Below, one piece after another: positions 1-10,462 of a stretch of 33,700 bases of DNA (positions within the stretch are counted from its first letter, which is position 1; the number at the start of each line of letters is the position of its first letter). The position numbers were made by a program, and so were the translations under genes. The notes beneath the pieces are model-generated. The model was given only the letters and a program-made list of their open reading frames with translations. It made no database searches and was not told the origin of the DNA. Origin of the DNA: Leuconostoc inhae KCTC 3774 (GTDB taxonomy: Bacteria > Bacillota > Bacilli > Lactobacillales > Lactobacillaceae); NCBI GenBank assembly GCA_000166735.2, contig AEMJ01000835.1, positions 1 through 33,700 on the forward strand, read 5' to 3'.

Positions 1-19
1 TATTATCCATCGCGGTTTC

Positions 20-56
20 GTTATATTAATAAGTTAAGTAATCTTATCAATATAAC
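20..56. repeat. AT-rich inverted repeat downstream of cysE
   Basis: Two 14-base arms (20-33 and 43-56) around a 9-base loop pair with one mismatch, which becomes a G-U pair on the minus-strand RNA. The stem is AT-rich and has no clear T-tract, so it is a weak terminator candidate for the cys operon, or a stem belonging to a gene left of the window. The rest of 1-142 holds nothing I can name. Confidence 0.35.
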
Positions 57-142
57 TATCATACTGGGGCAATATTAAATACAAGTTAAATAAAAATATA
101 TCATGCAAACACATGAGGCCAAATTGTTTTAAACTAATATCA

Positions 143-661
143 TTATATACTTGCTTTCAGTTTAAAATTTACAATTCGCGCGGGATTCCCCACAACTGTC
201 GCATGGTCAGGCACATCATTTAAGACTACTGCATTGGCACCAACTTTACTATAGCTTGCAATCGTTATTGGACCCAATATTTGTGCATGTGCCCCGATAA
301 AACTGTGATGTTCAATATGTGGGTGTCGCCGGCCATTAGTGATGTTGCGTGCGCCAACAGTCACACCATGTAAAATGGTCACGTCATCTTCAATAATCGC
401 GGTTTCGCCAATAACAACACCAATACCATGATCAATGAAAACACGTTGCCCAATTTGTGCACCAGGGGCAATTACCACACCAGTTCGTTTAGCTGCAAAA
501 CGCGCTATGATAGCGCCTAATAAATAGTGCTTGTGCACATGAAGCCAATGTGACAAGCGATGGTACCCTAATGCATGCAATCCAGGATAAGTTAAAATGA
601 CCATCATTAAACTATGAGCAGCCGGATCTTGTTTAAGAATAGCCTTAGCAGTTGCAAACAT
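143..661 (-). CDS. cysE: Serine O-acetyltransferase
   Basis: Transfers an acetyl group from acetyl-CoA to L-serine, giving O-acetylserine for cysteine synthesis in the cytoplasm. The 172-residue protein is the short form of the family. It carries the left-handed beta-helix hexapeptide repeats with the family signatures FIDHGIGVVIGETA and ILHGVTVG at about residues 75-105, then GRRHP and a C-terminal GNPARIV. It is the last gene of a minus-strand operon, 12 bases after ctl, and supplies the substrate of the cysteine synthase encoded two genes upstream. Combined cysK-ctl-cysE clusters are known in lactobacilli. Expression should follow the attenuator at 2780-2954. Confidence 0.93.
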   Translation of the reverse strand: MFATAKAILKQDPAAHSLMMVILTYPGLHALGYHRLSHWLHVHKHYLLGAIIARFAAKRTGVVIAPGAQIGQRVFIDHGIGVVIGETAIIEDDVTILHGVTVGARNITNGRRHPHIEHHSFIGAHAQILGPITIASYSKVGANAVVLNDVPDHATVVGNPARIVNFKLKASI

Positions 662-673
662 ATATCCGCCAAT

Positions 674-1816
674 TTAACCTTTTAACTGATCAAAACTTTG
701 TTCAAGATCAGCAATCAAATCATTAATGTCTTCGACACCGACTGACAAGCGAATCAATTCATCTTGAATGCCGTTAGCCAAACGAATATTCCTTGGAATT
801 GCACCGTGTGTCATTTTTGCTGGTACTTCGATCAAACTTTCAAGTGCACCTAAACTCTCTGCTAACGTGATAATTTCTAGATTTTCAACAAACACCTCAG
901 GATTTAAACCAGCCTGTAACTCAAACGAAATCATCGCACCGAAACCATTCATTTGCTTTTTAGCCAATGCGTAATCAGAATTATTAGGATCACCTGGAAA
1001 ATAAACACGAGCCACTTGCGGATGCGCATCAAGATATTCAAAAATAGTTTGTGCATTACTCTGATGTCGTTGCATACGTAGTGCTAATGTCTTGATACCT
1101 CGTTGTAATAACCAACTCTCTTGTGGTGCTAAAATGGCTCCAATAGCATTTTGTAAATAGCCTATTTTTTCGCCCAATGCTACGGCCTTAGTAATCACTA
1201 ATCCTGCAATCAGATCACTATGTCCACCCAAATATTTTGAAGCACTGTGCACCACAATATCAGCACCCAAAACGATTGGCTTTTGAATGTATGGTGAGGC
1301 AAAAGTGTTGTCAACAATGCTTAATAATTGATGTTTTTGGGCAATATTAGAAATTGCTTGTACATCAGTAATGCGTAATAGCGGATTTGTTGGTGTTTCA
1401 AAATAAATTGCTTTGGTATTATTTTGAATGGCATTTTCTACAGCGTTCAAATCGCGTGTATCAATGATTGTAAATGTTAATCCTTGTCGCTTAAGTACAC
1501 TATCAATCAACCGAAATGTACCACCATATACGTCGTTACCGACAATAATATGATCACCTGAGGAAAACAGAGTAAAAATTGTGCTTATCGCTGCTGACCC
1601 AGATGCAAAAGCAAAGCCGGCCACACCACTTTCAAGATCAGCAATTAATTTCTCTACTGCCTCTCGTGTGGGATTTCCCGAACGTGAATACTCATATTTT
1701 GATTCACCAATTTTATTTTGTTTAAACGTAGATGCCATGTGAATCGGCACGGATACGTCACCAGTTGTTTGATCAAAGCTAATCCCGCCATGGATCAATT
1801 GTGTATTAAATTTCAT
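674..1816 (-). CDS. ctl: Cystathionine gamma-synthase/lyase family PLP enzyme
   Basis: A Cys/Met-metabolism PLP enzyme of fold type I. The PLP lysine is K194 in SASKYLGGHSD, and other conserved blocks are YEYSRSGNPTR, YFETPTNP and VDNTFASP. I chose the ATG at 1816 (380 residues) because GAGGGAGA lies just upstream; an ATG at 1849 would add 11 residues inside the cysK 3' end. The family includes cystathionine gamma-lyase, beta-lyase and gamma-synthase, and sequence alone does not settle which. Placement between cysteine synthase and serine acetyltransferase favours transsulfuration or C-S lyase work around cysteine. Its Shine-Dalgarno overlaps the cysK stop, so the two are probably translationally coupled. 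Confidence 0.88.
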   Translation of the reverse strand: MKFNTQLIHGGISFDQTTGDVSVPIHMASTFKQNKIGESKYEYSRSGNPTREAVEKLIADLESGVAGFAFASGSAAISTIFTLFSSGDHIIVGNDVYGGTFRLIDSVLKRQGLTFTIIDTRDLNAVENAIQNNTKAIYFETPTNPLLRITDVQAISNIAQKHQLLSIVDNTFASPYIQKPIVLGADIVVHSASKYLGGHSDLIAGLVITKAVALGEKIGYLQNAIGAILAPQESWLLQRGIKTLALRMQRHQSNAQTIFEYLDAHPQVARVYFPGDPNNSDYALAKKQMNGFGAMISFELQAGLNPEVFVENLEIITLAESLGALESLIEVPAKMTHGAIPRNIRLANGIQDELIRLSVGVEDINDLIADLEQSFDQLKG

Positions 1817-1826
1817 TTTATCTCCC

Positions 1827-2741
1827 TCATTTTTCATAAATTTTATCACTCATATAGCGTTCACTACTATCTGAAAAAATAGTAACAATCGTACTCTGAG
1901 CTGGTAATGTTTCAGCCAATTTCAAGCTAGCAGCTAAAGCAGCCCCACTTGAACTACCAATAAATAATCCCAAATGTGCCGCGACATCACGGACTTGTTG
2001 GAAAGCATCTGCATCACTAACTGTTAGTGTCTGATCAATACGGACATTTTTGAAAAATGGCGGAATGAATTCAACACCAATACCTTCTGTGCGATGTGCA
2101 TGGGCAGGGCCACCGTTTAAAATCGATCCTTCTGGTTCAACAACAACATTTTGTATGGTGCTATCATATTCATTGAGGTATTGCGCAACACCGGAAAAGG
2201 CGCCACCACTGCCAGCACCGGCAACAAATGCTGTAATCTTTTCACCATTTAAATCGACAATTAATTCTGGTGCTAATGTTTGATAATATGTTTTTGGGTT
2301 AGCCGGATTGGCAAATTGCATTGGTATATAACTATTATCAATATCTGTGGCTAAGGTTTTGGCCTTTTCAATTGCACCTTTAATACCTGCACTCGAAGGT
2401 GTATTCACAATTTCAGCTCCCAATGCCTGCATCAACTGTTGCTTTTCGTAGCTAAATTTTTCAGGGACGACCAAAATTGTACGCAAATGATGTTGTTGTG
2501 CAGCCAAAGCCAAACCAATTCCTGTATTCCCCGCTGTTGGTTCAATAATCACAGTATCTTGGTTAATGACTTGACGTGCAATGCCATCGCTAATCAAAAA
2601 TTGACCTAAACGATCCTTGATACTGCCACCTGGATTAAACATCTCTAACTTTGCGAAAATGCGGCTATGATTTGGAATATCGAGTTGTAAATCAATTAAT
2701 GGCGTTTGACCAATTAATTCGGATATATTCTTAATTAACAT
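1827..2741 (-). CDS. cysK: Cysteine synthase / cystathionine beta-synthase family
   Basis: A 304-residue fold-type II PLP enzyme that condenses O-acetylserine with sulfide to make cysteine; some relatives use homocysteine to make cystathionine. Visible motifs are [10 protein letters not shown] with PLP lysine K42, [12 protein letters not shown] for substrate carboxylate binding, and the phosphate-binding glycine loop [10 protein letters not shown]. It is the first structural gene after the leader peptide and terminator, with AAAAGGAAAA as ribosome site. Products of this and the next two genes form one pathway from serine through O-acetylserine to cysteine and beyond. OASS-type and CBS-like members are hard to separate by eye, so the symbol is a best fit. 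Confidence 0.88.
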   Translation of the reverse strand: MLIKNISELIGQTPLIDLQLDIPNHSRIFAKLEMFNPGGSIKDRLGQFLISDGIARQVINQDTVIIEPTAGNTGIGLALAAQQHHLRTILVVPEKFSYEKQQLMQALGAEIVNTPSSAGIKGAIEKAKTLATDIDNSYIPMQFANPANPKTYYQTLAPELIVDLNGEKITAFVAGAGSGGAFSGVAQYLNEYDSTIQNVVVEPEGSILNGGPAHAHRTEGIGVEFIPPFFKNVRIDQTLTVSDADAFQQVRDVAAHLGLFIGSSSGAALAASLKLAETLPAQSTIVTIFSDSSERYMSDKIYEK

Positions 2742-2779
2742 ACTATTTTCCTTTTATCTTTCTGAAAAATGTAGACAAA

Positions 2780-2813
2780 AAGGCGTGAAAATTCGACTGA
2801 ATTTCCACGCCTT
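2780..2813 (-). terminator. Intrinsic terminator/attenuator before cysK
   Basis: On the minus strand a 15-base arm (2799-2813) and its partner (2780-2794) form a near-perfect stem with one G-U pair and a 4-base loop, followed by a T-tract (TTTTTGTCTAC). It sits 38 bases upstream of the cysK start, inside the transcript leader, so it must be read through for expression. I find no T-box AGGGTGGNACCGCG motif before it. A 6-bp hairpin (CTATCA/TGATAG, 2814-2836) abuts it and competes with another short stem (TGGAC/GTCCA, 2821-2847), candidates for the antiterminating switch. Confidence 0.85.
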
Positions 2814-2879
2814 CTATCATTGGACTACCTTGATAGCAATTTGTCCATTTTGGTCATAACTCACCCAAAAAGTTCATGC

Positions 2880-2954
2880 TTAACAAGCAGTACAACATCG
2901 AAAACGTGTTGTACTGCAGCAATTAAGATGAAATGTCGTATATTTGGGTGCCAT
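2880..2954 (-). CDS. Cysteine-rich leader peptide of the cys operon
   Basis: A 24-codon reading frame with a strong ribosome site (AGGAG, 6 bases before ATG), lying between the operon promoter and its terminator. Six-residue onset MAPKYT is followed by a stretch containing NCCSTTRFRCCTAC, so five of its last thirteen codons are cysteine. The cysteine codons lie in both arms of an 11-bp perfect hairpin (2887-2897 and 2907-2917). This is the classic design of an amino-acid attenuator: ribosomes stall on Cys codons when Cys-tRNA is short, changing leader folding. The reading frame and structures are seen directly; the regulatory role is inferred. Cysteine-rich leader peptides are known in mycobacteria; I do not recall one for this group. 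Confidence 0.72.
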   Translation of the reverse strand: MAPKYTTFHLNCCSTTRFRCCTAC

Positions 2955-2982
2955 AACAAACTCCTGCTGATTAATTAGCTTT

Positions 2983-3011
2983 AATATACGTTATATTTTT
3001 CAACATGTCAA
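2983..3011 (-). promoter_or_regulatory. Sigma-70 promoter of the cys operon
   Basis: On the minus strand, -35 TTGACA (3006-3011) and -10 TATATT (2983-2988) are separated by exactly 17 bases. Transcription would start near 2976, about 22 bases before the leader peptide ATG. Confidence 0.8.
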
Positions 3012-3091
3012 CTATAAACAATTTATACGACATTGTGATTACTTCATAACTTAGCAAATAGTATTAATTTATTATAAAAATAAAAATTTGT

Positions 3092-3120
3092 TTGACAATT
3101 CACATACAAACGTTTAAACT
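3092..3120 (+). promoter_or_regulatory. Promoter of the YagU-family gene
   Basis: TTGACA at 3092-3097 and TAAACT at 3115-3120 with a 17-base spacer, about 58 bases upstream of the start codon. Confidence 0.65.
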
Positions 3121-3178
3121 TACTATTTGTAATAAAAAACATATTACGTATTATTGTTTAGTTTGAAAGGGAGAGATT

Positions 3179-3718
3179 ATGTTTACATTACAAAAACCAC
3201 AAGCTGGTTTGAAAGAAATTATTGTCAAGAGTATTTGGTTTGGCTTCATAGCTGGTATGATTTCAGGTATGGTTAAGATTGGTTGGGAGGCACTGTTACC
3301 TCCTCGTACCATTGCTCGTAATATGACTAATCCACCACAACATATGGCAGAACAGCTTGGCTTTTCAGATAAGCTTGTGCATTCGTTTGTATACTATTCA
3401 CAGGATCAAAAAGTATTCTGGTTTACATTGATTCTTCATTTTTCATTTGCCATTGCATTCTCAATATTATATGTATTTATTTCACAATATTGGTCAAAAA
3501 TTAGTTTGTGGCAAGGTGCTGCTTATGGTATTGTCCTTTGGATTGTTTGGCATGTTATCTTGATGCCCGCGTTTGGTACAGTGCCTGCACCTTGGAATCA
3601 ACCTTTTTCAGAACATTTCTCAGAATTCTTTGGACATATTGTATGGGCTTGGGCAATTGCTGCTACTGTCTATTATTTGATTGCTAAAGATAAAAATGGT
3701 CATTTAACAAATGTATAG
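3179..3718 (+). CDS. YagU family (DUF1440) membrane protein
   Basis: A 179-residue integral membrane protein resembling the YagU/DUF1440 family, whose biochemical role is not established; E. coli YagU has been linked to acid resistance. Four hydrophobic segments are visible, near residues 17-38, 82-104, 113-135 and 148-167, together with the family-like stretch SGMVKIGWEALLPPR. The start follows GAAAGGGAGAG. The gene has its own promoter and its own terminator, so it is probably monocistronic and unrelated to the divergent cys operon. Family assignment is by sequence look; function remains unknown. Confidence 0.75.
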   Translation: MFTLQKPQAGLKEIIVKSIWFGFIAGMISGMVKIGWEALLPPRTIARNMTNPPQHMAEQLGFSDKLVHSFVYYSQDQKVFWFTLILHFSFAIAFSILYVFISQYWSKISLWQGAAYGIVLWIVWHVILMPAFGTVPAPWNQPFSEHFSEFFGHIVWAWAIAATVYYLIAKDKNGHLTNV

Positions 3719-3755
3719 TACAAAAAAGAATCCTTTGCAGGGATTTTTTTTGTAC
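3718..3755 (+). terminator. Terminator after the YagU-family gene
   Basis: A near-perfect inverted repeat running from GTACAAAAAAGAATCC to GGATTTTTTTTGTAC around a short loop. The T-rich right arm serves as terminator on the plus strand, and the A-rich left arm allows termination from the minus side too. Confidence 0.8.
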
Positions 3756-4067
3756 GATAAAATTGCTATTAATTCACTATTATTCCTCATCATAAAAAAT
3801 AGCCTACTCTGTATCAATGGCTACCGGAATAATCCTGCAACACACTGTTTTAAGTGTTATCAAATATTGTACACGCTCTCGGCCGCACACAACATTTTCT
3901 AATACTATTAAGAGTAAACTATTTTGGATTGAGCAAAACTTAATTCACTCGCCAGTGAAGATGGCTTAAACAAGCTTAAATATTTTTAGCGTTTCGCCTA
4001 ATCTACACCTATATTGTATCCTATTTCTTTTATCATTGCAAACGCTTACATCACCAAGCGATATCAC
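3756..4067. other. Intergenic region between convergent genes
   Basis: About 310 bases without a credible gene. It contains a 5-bp hairpin (CGCTT/AAGCG, 4043-4060) that could be a weak terminator for the bgl operon, and a 13-of-14 match to the CcpA cre consensus overlapping it at 4037-4050 (TGCAAACGCTTACA). A 63-codon open frame starting at 3711 overlaps the terminator, has no ribosome site, and looks spurious. Confidence 0.5.
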
Positions 4068-7401
<3,334 letters not shown>

Positions 7402-7423
7402 CTTATCTCCTTCTCTGAATAAG

Positions 7424-7483
7424 AAAACCCAAGTTCATGATAGCAGACGCTAAAAAGCGCTTGTTATCATAAACTTGGGTTTT
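7424..7483 (-). terminator. Terminator before bglP, controlled by RAT2
   Basis: A long hairpin whose outer arms AAAACCCAAGTT and AACTTGGGTTTT enclose imperfect inner pairing (ATGATAGCAGACGC against GCGCTTGTTATCAT). The 5' arm overlaps the 3' end of the antiterminator element at 7478-7506, so the two folds exclude each other, as in LicT/BglG-controlled operons. Confidence 0.85.
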
Positions 7484-7506
7484 GCCTAATTAAATAGTTA
7501 CAATCC
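7478..7506 (-). promoter_or_regulatory. RAT element 2 (LicT-binding RNA antiterminator)
   Basis: On the minus strand GGATTGTAACTA..TAGGCAAAACC matches the ribonucleic antiterminator consensus recognised by BglG/LicT/SacY proteins. It begins two bases after the licT stop codon and overlaps the 5' arm of the following terminator. Phospho-dependent LicT binding would block termination and allow bglP-bgl transcription. Confidence 0.85.
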
Positions 7507-7508
7507 CG

Positions 7509-8364
7509 TCAACTTTGTTGACTCATTTCATTTATAATTCTTTGAATATGAATAGTGACATAAACTTGTTCGTTCAAAGAAATATTTTTATTTAGCGTAC
7601 TTTTGACAAACTGGGTTATTTTTTGCGTACAATTAAATGCTTGCGGATATTTTTTAAACACATGTGCATATAAGACATCATCCGTCTCTTCTGACATGTT
7701 CACTTTTTTACTACCCGTAATACGCTCAACAAAGAATCGTAAATGTACAAGAAATCGCTGATAACTCATTGAATTTTCATCAAGGTGCGTTTGCAACTGA
7801 TACTGTACAATCGTGATAATGTCACTTAGCAATTTTGTCATTTGCGCACCTTTATCTGTATGATACTGCGAAGATGTACGATTTTCGACAAATTTTAGTG
7901 CAATAAATCCCGCTTCATCATCTGCTAATTGTACACCAAACAATTTATCAATCATCTGCAGTGCCTCTTGACCAACTGCATATTCTGTTGGATAAAAATG
8001 CTGAATTTCCCATAATAGTTCATTACGGATAACGATTTTATCCCTGGTTCTCTGAACAGCAAAATGAATATGATCCGTAATGGCAATTAATAAGTAAGCA
8101 TTAAATTTTGTATTCAGTTTTTTTCAGCCACTTTTATAATTTGAGATGCAATTTCAAAATATTTCGGCGAAATATCGTTAATCAATTCATCGAATAAAGT
8201 TAACCAACGATCCTCTGTCGGCGTATACATTTTGTCAACCGCTGATTCATCTATAACCTGCCCAACTTTTTTCTGAAAACCTATCCCTTTGCCAATTAAA
8301 ACAACTTCATGACCGTTATTGTCTGCCAGCAGAACGTTATTATTAAATGTTTTTTTACATGCAT
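7509..8364 (-). CDS. licT: BglG/LicT family antiterminator (two frameshifts as read)
   Basis: RNA-binding antiterminator of about 285 residues once two single-base gaps are restored. The N-terminal co-antiterminator domain shows TFNNNVLLAD and GKGIGFQKKVGQ; PRD1 and PRD2 follow, with the HIHFAVQR and FVERI histidine regions that PTS proteins phosphorylate. As read the gene is broken near its start (run of seven A at 8350-8356) and between the RNA-binding domain and PRD1 (run of seven A at 8118-8124). One added A at each site gives a continuous, homologous protein, so I take them as homopolymer errors. It is first in the bgl operon and both of its RNA targets lie in the operon. The exact start is uncertain because AGGAGG is only two bases from the ATG. 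Confidence 0.85.
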
Positions 8365-8405
8365 CGCCTCCTGAACCTCCCGATTTTTAGATACCGTTAT
8401 AAAAC

Positions 8406-8467
8406 AAAAACCCGACAAAAATTGTACAAAGCCGCAAAAGCTTGTAACAAATTATTGTCAGGTTTTG
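8406..8467 (-). terminator. Terminator before licT, controlled by RAT1
   Basis: On the minus strand the stem pairs AAACCTGACAA.. with ..TTTTTGTCGGGTTTTTG around a loop near GCTTTTGC, ending in a T-tract. Its 5' arm overlaps the RAT at 8460-8489. Confidence 0.8.
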
Positions 8468-8489
8468 CCCGTTCGCACGGTAACAATCC
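8460..8489 (-). promoter_or_regulatory. RAT element 1 (LicT-binding RNA antiterminator)
   Basis: Minus-strand GGATTGTTACCG..CGGGCAAAACCT is a close match to the B. subtilis LicT-type RAT. It lies immediately downstream of the operon promoter and overlaps the terminator before licT, so LicT should autoregulate its own operon. Confidence 0.88.
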
Positions 8490-8500
8490 TTTATGAGTTT

Positions 8501-8529
8501 AGTATACAACAAAATGTAAGCGGTTTCAA
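8501..8529 (-). promoter_or_regulatory. Promoter of the licT-bglP-bgl operon
   Basis: Minus-strand -35 TTGAAA (8524-8529) and -10 TATACT (8501-8506) with a 17-base spacer, directly upstream of RAT1. Confidence 0.8.
8515..8528. promoter_or_regulatory. CcpA catabolite-responsive element (cre)
   Basis: TGTAAGCGGTTTCA matches the cre consensus TGWAANCGNTNWCA at every position. It covers most of the -35 box and the adjoining part of the spacer of the bgl promoter, so CcpA bound here would block RNA polymerase in the presence of preferred sugars. It also lies upstream of the plus-strand esterase gene. Confidence 0.85.
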
Positions 8530-8619
8530 CTACATCATGATAATTATTAATTTACATTTATATTTATCATCATTTTTTGTATAATGGATTTAACAATATG
8601 CTATTTGGAGGCACTAATC

Positions 8620-9509
8620 ATGTTATTCAAGGATAAGGTAGACACTTTTGTGCCTGCCACAATACCAGCGTTTGCAAATAAACTATTTCTTGATGTTGCC
8701 TACACTTCTCAACCACAATTACGCCTAGATATATACTTACCAGCAGGGAAAGGGCCTTTCCCAATTATTTTAGATATATACGGTGGTGGTTTGTTGCGCG
8801 GTAAAAAATCCTCCTTTAAGTTAAATTCAAGCCTACGCTTTTTAGCAAATGGTTTTGCTGTTATAAGTGTTGACTATTGCCTTAACACACAATTCAAGAG
8901 CCAATTCCCAAATCAAGTCAGTGATATTCGATCAGCTTTAGAGTATTTATCAATAAATTCAGCAAAATACCAGCTCGATATGTCTCATGTCACACTCATC
9001 GGGGAATCCAGTGGCGCGCAATTAGCAGTCTTAGCAGCAGCAACTTTTTCCGCACAATATACATTAGGTAGGCCCTCCAAAGCAACGATCAACCACAAAT
9101 TTCCCAAAGTAAATCGTGTCATCGCTATGTATGGTCCATATCAAGTTGATCAATTCCAGACCCAGTTTGAAGCACTAGGTATCAAACCGCAATTTTCTGA
9201 AACAGGTACCGCACAATCGTTTGAAGGGATTATGTTACATGATCATGCACCAAGATGCGTTCCTAATTTAGTCACACAGTCTAACCCAGCAACTTATTTT
9301 ACAAAAAATATGCCACCATTGATGCTTATTGCCGGAAAAAAGATCCCGTAGTTCCTTATCTTCAAAGTGTACAACTGGCGGCAACTTATCGAACCATTGT
9401 TGGCAATCATATTAAAACACAGTGGTTGCCTTATGGTGTTCATGGACCAAAAGATTATAATAACGATGCGATACACATTCAAAAATTAACATTTATCAAT
9501 CAAAATTAA
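8620..9509 (+). CDS. Alpha/beta hydrolase, esterase/lipase type (frameshift as read)
   Basis: A predicted cytoplasmic carboxylesterase-like hydrolase of about 296 residues. It shows an oxyanion region IYGGGLLRG (a variant of HGGG), the nucleophile elbow GESSGAQ with the catalytic serine, and C-terminal DPVVP and GVHGP carrying the putative acid and base. As read, a run of six A (9336-9341) shifts the frame and stops translation at 9351, removing the Asp and His; one extra A restores the frame to 9509. I chose the ATG at 8620 because GGAGG precedes it. A -10 box TATAAT lies at 8580-8585. The natural substrate is unknown. Confidence 0.8.
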
Positions 9510-9565
9510 AAAATCGTAGGATACCTTGCCCAAAACTTATGAGTCATTGCGTTCTACGATTTTTT
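9508..9565. terminator. Bidirectional terminator between esterase and HAD genes
   Basis: Perfect 12-base arms AAAAAATCGTAG (9508-9519) and CTACGATTTTTT (9554-9565) between convergent genes. The loop is long (34 bases). A/T tracts on both sides allow termination in either direction. Confidence 0.75.
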
Positions 9566-9569
9566 AATT

Positions 9570-10373
9570 TTAGATCATATCTAATATTGTTTTTAAAACA
9601 CCCGCATGATTATTATCAGCACTGACAGGATTAAATGGCCCAGTAATACTAGCATCTGGCATAATAAATGGCTGACCCACAGCCATTAACATTTCTAAAT
9701 CATTTTCACCATCACCAAAAGCCGCAATATTAGCCATGCTAATTCCTAAATTATCAGCTAACATTTTTAATCCAATTGCTTTATTAACACCTGCTGCTAC
9801 AATGTCAATTGCCCCTGTACCAGTTTCTGTAATGTGAACAGAATCACCAAGAGCTTGCCGCGCAACATCATAAAATTGTGTTTCATCAAAATTTTGCCAG
9901 TTCATCGTGACTTTTAAAATTGGCGCTTTAATTTCTGATACATCATCAAATATGATCACTTTTTTAAAATATCGACGGTGTGTTTGTAACGTTATATGAG
10001 CATACTCACTCGGTATATATGCTGTGTCATCTGTTGAATAAACTAATCCACGACTGGGTTTAACAGGAAAATCAATTAATAGTTGTTGTACACGCAGTAA
10101 TATTGGCAAAGCCATTGTGCGTTCATAAATCAATTGCCCATCAGCATTAGTAACCCGTGCGCCATTATTAGTCACATAGGCCATGCCTTCATCTAAAAAA
10201 TCTGCTAACAATACATTAATTCGTTCTTGATGAACACCCGTTGCAATAGCCAACTGGATATTTTTATTTTTAAGTTTATCTAACACAACACGAAATAGCG
10301 CTTTATCAAAGGATTTATCATCTGATAAAAACGTGCCATCTAAGTCCGTTGCAATAAGCTGAATGTTTGCCAT
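9570..10373 (-). CDS. Cof-type HAD-IIB sugar phosphatase
   Basis: A 267-residue haloacid-dehalogenase hydrolase. Motif I is ATDLDGTFL with the nucleophile and acid aspartates, motif II is AIATGV, motif III lysine is in GVNKAIGLK and motif IV is FGDGENDLEML. The size and the large C2-type cap inserted in the middle fit the Cof/YidA subfamily, which dephosphorylates sugar phosphates and related metabolites. The specific substrate is not predictable. It stands alone on the minus strand; a weak GAAGG serves as ribosome site. Confidence 0.88.
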   Translation of the reverse strand: MANIQLIATDLDGTFLSDDKSFDKALFRVVLDKLKNKNIQLAIATGVHQERINVLLADFLDEGMAYVTNNGARVTNADGQLIYERTMALPILLRVQQLLIDFPVKPSRGLVYSTDDTAYIPSEYAHITLQTHRRYFKKVIIFDDVSEIKAPILKVTMNWQNFDETQFYDVARQALGDSVHITETGTGAIDIVAAGVNKAIGLKMLADNLGISMANIAAFGDGENDLEMLMAVGQPFIMPDASITGPFNPVSADNNHAGVLKTILDMI

Positions 10374-10462
10374 TAATTTTTCAGTATGCCTTCATTTATT
10401 TGTTATTCTGAATTAATACAGTAAACTTGAATCTCATTATAGTTTACCATGAGAACTAACAA

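Noticed and set aside
2821-2990. T-box riboswitch upstream of cysK
   Set aside because: Leader length and terminator would fit, but the AGGGTGGNACCGCG T-box sequence and its antiterminator bulge are absent, and a leader peptide with Cys codons explains the region better.
4037-4050. CcpA cre-like site 3' of the bgl gene
   Set aside because: It matches 13 of 14 consensus positions but lies after the operon's last gene, overlaps a weak hairpin and is not near a promoter, so I keep it only as a note in the intergenic entry.
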